Origin: Clostridioides difficile ATCC 9689 = DSM 1296
GTDB taxonomy: Bacteria > Bacillota > Clostridia > Peptostreptococcales > Peptostreptococcaceae
Direction of reading: 5' to 3'
DNA length: 64,000 nt
NCBI RefSeq assembly: GCF_001077535.1
Contig: NZ_CP011968.1
Span: forward strand, 3,906,001 to 3,970,000
Positions 1-9,300 of the stretch are shown piece after piece (within the stretch, counting starts at the first letter, position 1; the number at the start of each line of letters is the position of its first letter). The position numbers and the translations under genes are program-made. The notes beneath the pieces were generated by a model. The model was given only the letters and a program-made list of their open reading frames with translations, did no database searches and had not been told where the DNA came from.

Positions 1-390
1 GTGTAGTGAATAGATTATAACGTAATACAAATTATTTAAAAAACTGACTATGTAATGTGTAACTTTTTTAAAAGAATTTCTCACAAAACGAATTATTTTA
101 TTGATAATTGATAAAACAATTTTACTTATGGTGTTATAGTATAAAATAAAACCAATAAACAAAGCCACAAAATGATAATATCTTAAATCAAAAAATTCTG
201 TAAGGTTTATTGTTACGAATATTATAACCGTAGCTAGAAACCAAAACAATACATCAAAGATTATAGCAAAATAATTGATGAATTTAAAATTCCCTCTTAG
301 CCCTCTATAAAAATCAAACAACACCCCTATGAGTATTCCACCATAAATAGTAGCATAAAAAATGCTTACATCTTGAGTAAAAGGTATCAT
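1..390 (-). CDS. yabQ: YabQ spore cortex biosynthesis protein (partial, 3' end beyond window)
   Basis: An open frame of 130 codons starts with ATG at 390 and runs off the left edge without a stop. It begins MIPFTQDVSIFYATIYGGIL and continues with hydrophobic stretches and a GVLFDFYRGLRG segment, the pattern of the N-terminal membrane region of YabQ. In B. subtilis YabQ is a sporulation membrane protein needed for cortex formation. The start codon follows directly on the yabP stop (TAG then ATG), so the two are translationally linked. The identification rests on this opening sequence and on the yabO-yabP-yabQ order, which is conserved in endospore formers. Confidence 0.85.
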   Translation of the reverse strand, partial: MIPFTQDVSIFYATIYGGILIGVLFDFYRGLRGNFKFINYFAIIFDVLFWFLATVIIFVTINLTEFFDLRYYHFVALFIGFILYYNTISKIVLSIINKIIRFVRNSFKKVTHYIVSFLNNLYYVIIYSLH

Positions 391-645
391 CTATCTAAAT
401 ACCTTTTTCAAGAAACTCTCTTGTGGCTTTTTAGGCTTTGCATATACCATAGAATTTATAGTTCCATCTATGCTAATTATATTTTCGTCTATACTTAGCT
501 TGCTCATATCTAGGTTTTCGCCTTCAATTACCATCTCGCCTACAGAAGTTTTGAGCTCTACTCTTTTGTCATTAAAAGAGTATATGTGCTCGACTCCCGA
601 AATAACCAGCTTTGATCTATCTTTCAAAGTTATGTTCTGTTCCAT
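391..645 (-). CDS. yabP: YabP family sporulation protein
   Basis: This 84-residue protein has no signal or membrane segment. It carries the YabP/YqfC pattern: an N-terminal NITLKDRSKLVISGVEHIYSF followed by repeated short beta-strand segments (VELKTSVGEMVIEGENL). YabP is a mother-cell sporulation protein required for cortex assembly in B. subtilis. It sits between yabO and yabQ exactly as in Bacillus, and its stop abuts the yabQ start. Length is normal for the family. Confidence 0.88.
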   Translation of the reverse strand: MEQNITLKDRSKLVISGVEHIYSFNDKRVELKTSVGEMVIEGENLDMSKLSIDENIISIDGTINSMVYAKPKKPQESFLKKVFR

Positions 646-706
646 AATATCCCCCCAGTAAATATTTCAATAATACTACTATTAATATACTAGAGGACTA
701 TTAATT

Positions 707-949
707 TTATTCTAAAATTTCGTACATTTCTTTTGCATCATTTTTTAATACATGCTCTTTTACTTCATTTATCTTAAACTTCATCTTCTTCTCTCCAAAT
801 TGTATTTCTAATGTATCTCCAATATTCACCTCTGAAGAAGATTTAGCAACTTTTCCATTTATAGTGACAATCCCTTTATCACATGCATCTTTAGCAACAG
901 TTCTTCTTTTTATAATCCTAGATACTTTTAAAAATTTATCTAATCTCAT
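707..949 (-). CDS. yabO: RNA-binding S4 domain protein, YabO/RqcP-type
   Basis: This 80-residue, basic, single S4-domain protein opens MRLDKFLKVSRIIKRRT and continues AKDACDKGIVTINGK, the alpha-L RNA-binding motif. Homologues (YabO, renamed RqcP; Hsp15/HslR in E. coli) bind 50S-peptidyl-tRNA complexes and help Ala-tailing in ribosome quality control. That role is inferred from the family. An in-frame GTG lies nine bases upstream, but it overlaps the GGAAGGTG ribosome-binding site, so the ATG at 949 is the better start. It is followed by yabP after about 60 bases. Confidence 0.88.
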   Translation of the reverse strand: MRLDKFLKVSRIIKRRTVAKDACDKGIVTINGKVAKSSSEVNIGDTLEIQFGEKKMKFKINEVKEHVLKNDAKEMYEILE

Positions 950-973
950 AATTATCACCTTCCTTGGTTCTAT

Positions 974-1008
974 AGAAAAAGTGTGGCAAATTTATCCACA
1001 CTTTTTCA
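974..1008 (-). terminator. Rho-independent terminator after HU gene
   Basis: An 11-bp perfect inverted repeat, aaaaagtgtgg (976-986) and ccacacttttt (996-1006), lies 15 bases past the HU stop on the minus strand. It ends in a T run within the repeat. It separates HU from yabO. Confidence 0.8.
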
Positions 1009-1020
1009 CAAGATTTCTAA

Positions 1021-1299
1021 TTATCCATTTATTATATCCTTTAATCCTTTTCCAGCTTTGAAAACTGGTGCTTTAGAAGCTGGTATATCTATAACTTGCT
1101 CTGGATCTCTTGGATTTCTTCCTTGTCTAGCAGCTCTTTCTCTTGTCTCAAATGTTCCAAATCCAACTAATTGAACTTTTTCATTATTTACTAGTGCATC
1201 TTGAACAGAACTCATAAATGCGTTTAACGCAGCTTCTGCTTCCTTCTTTGTTAATCCACTTTTTTCTGCCATCTTTGATACTAATTCAGCTTTATTCAC
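1021..1299 (-). CDS. hup: HU-family DNA-binding protein
   Basis: This is a 92-residue histone-like protein. It has the N-terminal dimerisation helices (MNKAELVSKMAEKSGLTKKE) and the signature GFGTFETRERAARQGRNPRD, in which the flexible arms carry the conserved RNPRD. HU bends and compacts DNA non-specifically as a homodimer. The start is GTG at 1299, with AGGAGG eight bases upstream. In Bacillus the homologue hbs is not in the yab cluster, so its place between mazG and yabO is a clostridial arrangement. A strong terminator follows at 974-1008. Confidence 0.95.
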   Translation of the reverse strand: MNKAELVSKMAEKSGLTKKEAEAALNAFMSSVQDALVNNEKVQLVGFGTFETRERAARQGRNPRDPEQVIDIPASKAPVFKAGKGLKDIING

Positions 1300-1387
1300 G
1301 ATATTTACCTCCTAAAAATGTTTATAATATAGACTTCTATCTTTGTGATAAAAGTTCTAGATTTTTGACAAATTTCCTTCCACAATT

Positions 1388-2836
1388 TTATTGTTTTTTA
1401 GCCTGATTCCAAAACTCATCCATCTCTTCAAGTGTCATGTCTTCTAATTTTTTATTCAAGTTCATTGCACTTTTTTCTATAAAGTCAAATCTATTTATGA
1501 ATTTTTCTGTAGTACAGTTCAAGGCTTCTCCTGAGTCTATGTCTAAAAATCTAGCTAGATTTACTATCGAAAATAATAAATCGCCTAGCTCTTCCTTTAT
1601 GTATTTTATATTCCCGACCCTGTGTTCGTCAAGTAATTCCTGATATTCTTCTTCAATTTTTTTAAATACATCTTCTACATTGTCCCAATCAAAGCCGACA
1701 AGTGCTGCTTTATGTTGAACTTTACTAGCCTTCATAAGAGCTGGTAAATGTTTTGGTATCCTTCTAAGGCCATCTGTTATAGTACTTTCGCCTTTCTCTT
1801 CTTTCTTTAATTCTTCCCAAGTTTTCTCAAACTTAGACATATCTAATTTTGCACCACTAAATATATGAGGATGTCTATGAATTAATTTTTTACATATGCC
1901 ATTTACTACTTCTTTTAAATCAAAGTAGCCCTCCTCATTTCCTATCTGACAATGGAATATAACCTGTAAAAGAACATCACCTAACTCTTCTACCATTTCA
2001 TCTATATCATTATTATCAATTGCATTACAAAGTTCATATGCTTCCTCTATAACAGAATTTTTTAATGATTGATGTGTTTGTTTTTTATCCCATTCACATC
2101 CAGATGGACTTCTAAGTGTATTAACTATTATTTCTAAGTCATGTACTGTATTATACATCTTTTTAGAACTTTTGGGTATATATAAGCTAGTTAAATAGTC
2201 AAAAAAGTTTTCATTTCTGTCTAATTCACAAAGCTTTATAAACTTTTTACTTTCTAAATCTTTGACACCTGCTCCATTTACTATACATACTTCTTGATTA
2301 TAGTCATAATGTTCCATAAGTTTTAACTTTACATTAGATGCTATAAATTTATCATATACCTGAGTTATTATCATGCTTGTATCCAAGTCTATATATGAAT
2401 TTTCTATTTCAAAAGCATCTACCAGTTTAAATCCCTCAGATGGGTCTATAGCCAAATAGTTAAACATAGCGTCTACAAAGCTCATAGAAGGCAATATTTC
2501 TACTGCTATGTGCTTTTCATTGGCTAATCTCTCTATTATACTTACAGTCTTCTCTGCAACTCTTGGATGACCAGGAACAGCATACACTAGGTCACCCTTT
2601 GCTGATTCTTCTATGATAAATTCAGATATTTTCAAATAAACATTATCAAAATTTTCCTCTTTTTCATAAAAGTAGTCTAAAGAAGTGTATTGTATAGTTT
2701 CTTTAAGTTTATCAATTATTGGATGTTTCTCTGTTCTAAAAAAAACTTTAGGGCTATTTATTAAAGATTCTAACACACCTTGGCTTATAAGAGAATAGTC
2801 TCCTGGTCCAAGACCTACAATACTTATCTTACCCAT
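1388..2836 (-). CDS. mazG: MazG family protein: tetrapyrrole methylase fused to NTP pyrophosphohydrolase (YabN)
   Basis: The protein has 482 residues from the ATG at 2836. Nine further in-frame codons lie upstream, but AGGAG sits seven bases before this ATG. The N-terminal half starts MGKISIVGLGPGDYSLIS, the GxGxGD signature of SAM-dependent tetrapyrrole (CobA-like) methylases. The C-terminal half has two MazG modules: SPSGCEWDKKQTHQSLKNSVIEE...EELGDVLLQVIFH and a second one with EELGDLLFSIVNLAR. The EExxE/ExxD metal-binding residues are visible. MazG hydrolyses NTPs to NMPs for nucleotide-pool cleaning; what the fused methylase does is unknown. The two-domain layout equals B. subtilis YabN, and the position next to spoVB/yabM is conserved. 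Confidence 0.92.
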   Translation of the reverse strand: MGKISIVGLGPGDYSLISQGVLESLINSPKVFFRTEKHPIIDKLKETIQYTSLDYFYEKEENFDNVYLKISEFIIEESAKGDLVYAVPGHPRVAEKTVSIIERLANEKHIAVEILPSMSFVDAMFNYLAIDPSEGFKLVDAFEIENSYIDLDTSMIITQVYDKFIASNVKLKLMEHYDYNQEVCIVNGAGVKDLESKKFIKLCELDRNENFFDYLTSLYIPKSSKKMYNTVHDLEIIVNTLRSPSGCEWDKKQTHQSLKNSVIEEAYELCNAIDNNDIDEMVEELGDVLLQVIFHCQIGNEEGYFDLKEVVNGICKKLIHRHPHIFSGAKLDMSKFEKTWEELKKEEKGESTITDGLRRIPKHLPALMKASKVQHKAALVGFDWDNVEDVFKKIEEEYQELLDEHRVGNIKYIKEELGDLLFSIVNLARFLDIDSGEALNCTTEKFINRFDFIEKSAMNLNKKLEDMTLEEMDEFWNQAKKQ

Positions 2837-2942
2837 AACATCACTCCTATTAGCAAATTTCACTTTATTTTTATATTATTATACAAATAAGGAGATTTAC
2901 TATTTGTATAGTATTTCCTTTATTTGCATATATATTCCTATA

Positions 2943-4556
2943 TTATCTTATAAGTTTAACTTTTTTTAACAATTTATATAATTTATCACCTTTTGGCATA
3001 GTTAGAATCTCTTCTTTTTTAATTCCACCTATTCCAAGTATTACTACTACATATACAATTCCACCAACACATATTGCAATTATTGTAGATATGCTGTTTC
3101 CTAAGAATCCAACTAAAGCACCATAACTCAACTTAACCATTATAAACATTGTCATAACTGTTATAAATGGCTTTATTATAAATTCTTTTTTAGAAAAGTT
3201 TACATTCATGTGTTTTTTAACATATAGTAAGTTAATCATGGCTGCCACAAAGTATGCTGTAACTGTACCAAATGCTGAACCCAGTACATTAATATCTGGT
3301 ATACCTGTTAAAGTATAACTTATTACAATTTTACATAGCATACCAACACATAAAGCAATTACAGGTACTATTGGTTTTCCCATTCCCTGAATTATACCAG
3401 TCAATGTCTGTATTAATCCTAAAAATAATACACATGGAGTAAGAGTAAACAAAATAGTTCCTACAGAAGATGGTTCATGTGGAAATAAAAGACCCATTAT
3501 TGGTATTGCTAAAGAAGCCATACCAAACGCACAAGGCAATACTATAAGTAAAGTTACCTTAACTGCACTCTTAGTATCTTTTCTAGCTTTTGACTTATTT
3601 CCTAATGCATATGCTTTAGAAATTGCTGGAACTAAGCTCATACTCATTGCAGTTGTTATGACTGCTGGTAAATTTATTGTGGCCATTGCCATACCTGTTA
3701 ATTGACCAAACATTGAATTTGCCACTTTGTATGTAAAGCCTGCTTCCATAAGTCTTCTTATTACAATAACATTATCTATCATATTTACAAGTGGCATTAC
3801 TGATGCTCCTATTGTTATAGGAATGGCAACAGTTAAAAGCTTTTTAAAAATATAAGACACTCTTTCATCTTTAAATCTTTGGCTTGCATCTATCTCTGCT
3901 CTACGCTCTTTTCTCCCTAGCATATAAGCAAACACCAAATAAAGCATAGATGCTATTGAACCTATTGTAGCCCCTGATATAGCACCTGCTGCACCAAAAG
4001 TCTGACCTAGACTCTTCATAAGCAAGTAGGCCAAAGTAAGACCTAATACAACTCTAAAAAATTGCTCTGCAACTTGAGACACAGCAATCTTAGTCATATC
4101 TTGTCTCCCTTGAAAATATCCTCTATATGCAGACATTGCAGGAACAAATAGTAATGCTGGAGCAATGGCTTTCATAGAGTATAACGCACCTGGATTTTTC
4201 ATTACGTTTGTTACTATGTAGTCGGCTCCAAAAAATAATATACAAAATGATATTATACCGGTAATGAATAAAACTGTATGTGATACCTTAAATATCTTAT
4301 TTGCACCTTTAAAATTTCCAATTGCAACTTTTTCCGAAACCAATTTTGCCACAGCTGTTGGAAATCCAGCAGTAGCTAATGTTAAAAATAGAGTATACAC
4401 AGGATAAGCAGCCTGATAGTATCCCATTCCTTCTGAACCAATCATGTTTCCAAGGGGAATCCTAAAAAATCCACCCATTATTTTTACGATTACACCTGCT
4501 AGCCCAAGTATAAGGGCTCCTTTTAGAAAGGAGTCTTTATTTTTGTTATTGTTCAT
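2943..4556 (-). CDS. SpoVB-like polysaccharide/lipid flippase (MOP superfamily, YabM)
   Basis: This is a polytopic membrane protein of 537 residues with about 14 hydrophobic segments. It shows the MOP/MATE-type opening FLKGALILGLAGVIVKIMGG followed by FRIPLGNMIGSEGMGYY, which is the SpoVB/MurJ-like signature. Members flip undecaprenyl-linked intermediates for cell wall, cortex or other polysaccharides. The exact substrate cannot be read from the sequence, and clostridia usually carry several paralogues. The ATG at 4556 is chosen because GGAGG lies seven bases upstream. Its place between spoVT and mazG equals yabM in B. subtilis. Confidence 0.88.
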   Translation of the reverse strand: MNNNKNKDSFLKGALILGLAGVIVKIMGGFFRIPLGNMIGSEGMGYYQAAYPVYTLFLTLATAGFPTAVAKLVSEKVAIGNFKGANKIFKVSHTVLFITGIISFCILFFGADYIVTNVMKNPGALYSMKAIAPALLFVPAMSAYRGYFQGRQDMTKIAVSQVAEQFFRVVLGLTLAYLLMKSLGQTFGAAGAISGATIGSIASMLYLVFAYMLGRKERRAEIDASQRFKDERVSYIFKKLLTVAIPITIGASVMPLVNMIDNVIVIRRLMEAGFTYKVANSMFGQLTGMAMATINLPAVITTAMSMSLVPAISKAYALGNKSKARKDTKSAVKVTLLIVLPCAFGMASLAIPIMGLLFPHEPSSVGTILFTLTPCVLFLGLIQTLTGIIQGMGKPIVPVIALCVGMLCKIVISYTLTGIPDINVLGSAFGTVTAYFVAAMINLLYVKKHMNVNFSKKEFIIKPFITVMTMFIMVKLSYGALVGFLGNSISTIIAICVGGIVYVVVILGIGGIKKEEILTMPKGDKLYKLLKKVKLIR

Positions 4557-4631
4557 AACATAACCTCCATACTGTTTATATAACAAACTTTAATATACCA
4601 TATTTTTAATGCTATATTCAATATTTTACAC

Positions 4632-4667
4632 AAAAACTTCAAAAGACCTTCATGTAAAAGGTCTTTA
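4632..4667 (-). terminator. Terminator after spoVT
   Basis: A 9-bp stem, aaagacctt (4642-4650) and aaggtcttt (4658-4666), lies just past the spoVT stop. On the minus strand it is followed by a T5 run five bases further on. Confidence 0.65.
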
Positions 4668-4675
4668 TGATAAAA

Positions 4676-5215
4676 TTATTGAACTTGTTTTCCTAAAAAG
4701 TTAGCAGCAATTTTTAAAGATTTTTCTTCACTTTCTGCAATTGTATCTTTATCCTTTGAAACAACTACAATTGAACCTATACAGTCACCAGATGCACTAA
4801 TTATAGGCATGATAACTTGACTAGTATATTCTTTTTGGTCTTCCTTGAATAATGGTAAAATGTTTTTATCTTTTGAATATTTTACTGTTCTTTCACTTAT
4901 TATTGCTTCTAACTCATCACTTATACTTTTTTCTTTATAATCTTTTTTAGGAAGCTTAGACACAGCTATTATAGAATCTAAGTCTGTTATCAACACTCCA
5001 TATCCTAGTACTTCAGCTAATGTTTCAGCATATTCTTGCGAAAATTCATTTAATTCACCTATTGGAGAGTATTTTTTAAGTATGACTTCTCCATCTTTTG
5101 CTGTGAATATCTCTAAAGGGTCTCCTTCTCTAATTCTTAATGTCTTTCTTATCTCTTTTGGGATAACTACCCTTCCAAGATCATCTATTCTTCTAACTAT
5201 ACCTGTTGCTTTCAT
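4676..5215 (-). CDS. spoVT: Stage V sporulation transcriptional regulator SpoVT
   Basis: The protein has 179 residues from the ATG at 5215. GGAGGG lies nine bases upstream, so the further upstream in-frame ATG is not used. The N-terminal AbrB-type swapped-hairpin domain (MKATGIVRRIDDLGRVVIP...IREGDPLEIF) is near identical to B. subtilis SpoVT. A C-terminal GAF-like domain follows from about residue 55. SpoVT is a late forespore regulator that tunes sigma-G genes and germination. In B. subtilis it is transcribed by sigma-G. Upstream of the gene (5245-5275) there is a GTATA...GGTAAAAATA element that resembles a forespore promoter, but its spacing is short and I do not call it. Confidence 0.97.
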   Translation of the reverse strand: MKATGIVRRIDDLGRVVIPKEIRKTLRIREGDPLEIFTAKDGEVILKKYSPIGELNEFSQEYAETLAEVLGYGVLITDLDSIIAVSKLPKKDYKEKSISDELEAIISERTVKYSKDKNILPLFKEDQKEYTSQVIMPIISASGDCIGSIVVVSKDKDTIAESEEKSLKIAANFLGKQVQ

Positions 5216-5273
5216 ATTTTTTAATCCCTCCATAAATTACTTTAAGTTTATTTTTACCATTGTTAAGAAAAAT

Positions 5274-5315
5274 ATACAAAAAAAGCTATATCTTATCCAG
5301 ATATAGCTTTTTTAA
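5274..5315. terminator. Bidirectional-looking terminator between prsA and spoVT
   Basis: A 10-bp perfect inverted repeat, agctatatct (5284-5293) and agatatagct (5299-5308), is flanked by an A run on the left and a T run on the right. On the minus strand it ends the pth-mfd-prsA transcript. Confidence 0.85.
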
Positions 5316-5338
5316 GCATATTACTCTTTTTTTAAGTC

Positions 5339-6334
5339 TTAGATTGTGATTTTATTTATTACTTTTTCATCTTTTTCTACCTTAGCTTCTTTAGTTAATT
5401 TTTCTATTTGTTCTTGATATTTATTTTTCAACAGTTGGTCTTTTATAGTTTCTTTAGCATCTTCAAATGATGTTTGCTCATTTATTCTGTCTGTCACTTT
5501 AATTATGTGGTATCCATATTGAGTTTCAACTAAATCAGATACTTCACCCTTTTTCATAGAAAAAGCAGCATCTTCAAATTCAGCAACCATTTGACCCCTT
5601 GAAAAGAATCCTAATTTACCACCATCACTTGCTGAAGTATCTTGTGAATATTTTTTTGCTACTTTTGCAAAATCCTCACCTGATTTAACTTCTTTAAGAG
5701 CCTCTTCAGCCTTTTTCTTAGCTTCAGCTTTTTCCTTATCTGAAAGTGGCTTGTTATTATCATCTACTGTTTTCAATAAAATATGAGAAGCTTCTACCTC
5801 ATCTTTTTTAAATTCATCTTTATGTGTATCATAGTATTTTTTCATTTCTTCATCTGATATTTTAGTCTTTTTAGCAAAGTTACTTTGATAGTTTTGCATT
5901 GCTAAATCTTTCTCTTGTTGGTCTCTTAAAAACTCATCATCTATACCTAATTTCTTAAGTTGTTCTTTATATTTTTCATCTTTACCCATAGCGTCTTTTA
6001 ATTCTTTAAAACTTTTTTCAACATCCTCTTTTTTAGGAAGTAAGTTATCTTTTTTAGCTTGAGAATATATTACTTCTGTAGTTATAAGTTGGTCAAGAAT
6101 TAAATCTTTAAACTTGTCCTTGTATTTTACACCCTTTTCAACTTCCTTATCCCATATATCTTTTCCATAAGTTTGTTCCATAGAATCTTTATAAAGAGCT
6201 ATAGTTTTTTTAAATTCATCTGATGATATCTTTGTACCTTCAACTGTTGCCACAGTTTCTCCTTTACTAGAACTGCAAGCAGTCACAGATACTACCAAAA
6301 TCATAGCTATTACCAATGTTATTACTTTTTTCAA
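5339..6334 (-). CDS. prsA: Foldase lipoprotein, parvulin-type peptidyl-prolyl isomerase (PrsA/SurA-like)
   Basis: This 331-residue lipoprotein has the signal peptide MKKVITLVIAMILVVSVTAC, with lipobox VTAC and the lipidated cysteine at residue 20. A SurA_N-like chaperone region follows. A parvulin (PPIC) domain then runs from about residue 180 to 280: VEASHILLKT, KYSQDTSASDGGKLGFF, AFSMKKGEVS and YGYHIIKV. It folds secreted proteins on the outer face of the membrane. The start codon is TTG at 6334 behind AGAAGGGA. It lies 30 bases after mfd, a position not occupied by prsA in B. subtilis. A strong terminator follows. Confidence 0.93.
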   Translation of the reverse strand: MKKVITLVIAMILVVSVTACSSSKGETVATVEGTKISSDEFKKTIALYKDSMEQTYGKDIWDKEVEKGVKYKDKFKDLILDQLITTEVIYSQAKKDNLLPKKEDVEKSFKELKDAMGKDEKYKEQLKKLGIDDEFLRDQQEKDLAMQNYQSNFAKKTKISDEEMKKYYDTHKDEFKKDEVEASHILLKTVDDNNKPLSDKEKAEAKKKAEEALKEVKSGEDFAKVAKKYSQDTSASDGGKLGFFSRGQMVAEFEDAAFSMKKGEVSDLVETQYGYHIIKVTDRINEQTSFEDAKETIKDQLLKNKYQEQIEKLTKEAKVEKDEKVINKITI

Positions 6335-6364
6335 ATTTAAAACATCCCTTCTTAAATTTACAAG

Positions 6365-9300
6365 TTATTTTACCTTGCACATCTTTTCTAATAATTCTTC
6401 TAATTCTGTAACTATATTATAACCTATTTTCTGTTTAGTTCTATACTTTGTTATTGGAACTAATAATATTTCATCTTTTAATTGTCTTATCTTTTCTATT
6501 TTTAATATCTTACATAACGATTTTATATAAGCTATTGTAAGAAGTGTCTGGACTGGTTTAGGTATATCAGAGAATCTATCCTCAAGTTCTTCTTGTATAT
6601 CCAACATGTCTTCTTTGTTTTCAATAGAAGCTATTTTCTTATACATTTCAATTTTAATCAACTCATCTTTGATATAATTATCTGGAATGTATGCATTTAC
6701 ACTTAAATCTATTTCAACATCAATTTCCTCCACAATAGGTTCACCTTTGACTTTTTTAATTGCATCATTAAGCATTTTAACGTACAAATCATAACCTATA
6801 ACTGCCATATGACCATGTTGTTGAGAACCTAAAATATTTCCTGCTCCTCTTATTTCAAGGTCTCTCATTGCTATTTTAAAACCAGAACCAAACTCTGTAA
6901 ATTCTCTGATAGCTTTTAATCTCTTCTCCGCTATCTCACTTAAAGTTTTATCTTTTTCATACAAAAGATATGCATATCCTTGTCTTGAACTTCTTCCAAC
7001 CCTACCTCTCAATTGGTAAAGTTGAGCCAATCCCATTTTATCTGCATCATATATAATCATTGTATTTGCATTTGATATGTCCATACCAGTTTCAATTATT
7101 GTAGTACAGACTAGTACATCATAATCTTTATTTAAAAATCCTAGGATTATATTTTCTAATGATTTAGAAGTCATTCTTCCATGTGCAACAGCCACTCTAG
7201 CATCTGGTACGAGTTTTTGAATCATACTTGCCATTTCTTCAATGTGTTCAACTCTATTGTATACAAAAAATACCTGTCCACCTCTACTTAATTCTCTCTC
7301 TATCTCATCTTGAATTACGCTTTCCTTACTCTCTGTAACATATGTTATTACAGGATGTCTTTCTTGTGGAGGTTCTTCTATAACACTCATGTCTCTTATT
7401 CCACTTAAAGACATATGTAATGTTCTTGGTATAGGAGTTGCTGAAAGTGTAAGTACATCTACTGTAGATTTAATTTTCTTTAAAGCTTCTTTATGTTTTA
7501 CTCCAAATCTTTGTTCTTCATCAATGACTACAAGACCTAAGTTTGGTAAATTTATATCTTTGGATATTATTCTATGTGTTCCAATTAAAATATCTACTAA
7601 TCCTTTTTTAGCATCTTCAATAATCTGTTTTTGTTGTTTTGGTGTTTTAAACCTACTTAAAACTTCTACTCTCAAAGGATAATTTTCAAACCTCTCTTTG
7701 AATGTATTATAATGTTGTTGGGCCAATATTGTTGTTGGAACCAATACAGCAACTTGTTTTTGGTCCATACAAGCTTTAAAAATACTTCTAATAGCTACCT
7801 CTGTTTTTCCATAACCAACATCTCCACATACTAGCCTATCCATTACCTTACTTGATTCCATATCTTTTTTAGTTTCTTCTATAGCCTTTAATTGGTCTTC
7901 TGTTTCTTGATATGGAAACAACGATTCAAACTCTGCCTGCCAAGGTGTATCTTTTGAAAACTTATACCCTTGTATTTTTTCACGTTTTGCATAAAGCTCA
8001 ATCAAGTCTTTTGTCATATCTTCAATTTCTTTTTTAACTTTTGCTTTTGCTTTCGTCCACTCATTTGTTCCAAGCTTATTTAACTTAACTTTTTCTACTT
8101 CTGCACCAATATATTTTTGTACTTTGTCCATCTGGTCTATTGGCACATATAGATTATCTCCACCTTGATATACTATTTTCATATAATCTTTTTTAATAGC
8201 ATTGACTGTAATTTGTTCAATCCCTGTGTATCTACCTACACCACTATTTTCATGGACTACATAGTCTCCAACACTTAAATCTAAAAAGGATTCTATTTTC
8301 TTTCCCTTTTTAACTTTTTTATTGCTAGTCTTAGACGCTCTTTTATAAACACCTATCATTTCGTTATCTGTTATAACAACAAACTTTATAGATTTATACT
8401 GAAAACCACTGTTTATGTGTGCAGGTACAATTATAACTTGTGAAGATTTAATTTCAATATCTCTATCTTTAGAAATGGTCGTTTCTAAGCCTTTGTCCAA
8501 TAAATCTTTTCCTAATTTATTTGCTCTTTCTAATGTATTTGTTGCTAAAATTATTTTGTATCCATTATATTTCAGCCGATTTAATTCTTCTACAAGCAAA
8601 TCTACCTTTCCATTAAATGTAGGAACTTCTCTACTTTCAAAATTTATTATAGATTTTATAGAAAAGTTATTTATAGACTTTGGCAATAATGAGTTTAATA
8701 CCACAGACTTGTCTTTTACTAAGTACTCTAAATCTGTATAGTGATATAACAATTTACCTTGGTTTTTAATAGCCAGACCTCTTTCAAGATTTAATTTATA
8801 ATTTTCTCTAAACTCATTTATATAATTTTCGCATCTTTCTTTAAGTCTCGTTATATCATTGATAAATACTATTGCATCATCTGCTAAATAAGTAAATATA
8901 CTTTTGTTTTCTTCTGGATAAATATAATCTATATAGTTCTCTACACCTTCAAAATAAGTCTTACTTGATATATAATCTATATTTTGAAATGTACCTTCAT
9001 CAGTATTTTTAGTTGTTTCTTTTTTTAATTTAACTAATGCATCTGTAGTTTTTTCGGGATAAATAAATTCCCTAGATGGAGTTATAGAGAATTGTTGCAA
9101 TTTATCAATTGATTTTTGTGAATATACATCAAAAGTTCGTATGGAATCTATCTCATCATCAAATAATTCCATACGAATTGGATTTGTATATTCAAGTGAA
9201 AATACATCAATAATTCCACCTCTTATACTAAATTGACCAAACCCCTCTATTTTTGAAACTCTTTCATATCCCAATGAAACTAATTTCTCAGTTAACTTTT

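Noticed and set aside
5240-5280. Forespore sigma (sigma-F/sigma-G) promoter for spoVT
   Set aside because: GTATA and GGTAAAAATA are present, but the spacing is about two bases short of the consensus, so I leave it as a remark only.
7389-8741. Plus-strand frames of about 100 codons within mfd
   Set aside because: They are shadows of the strong mfd frame on the other strand, with no ribosome site or recognisable domain.
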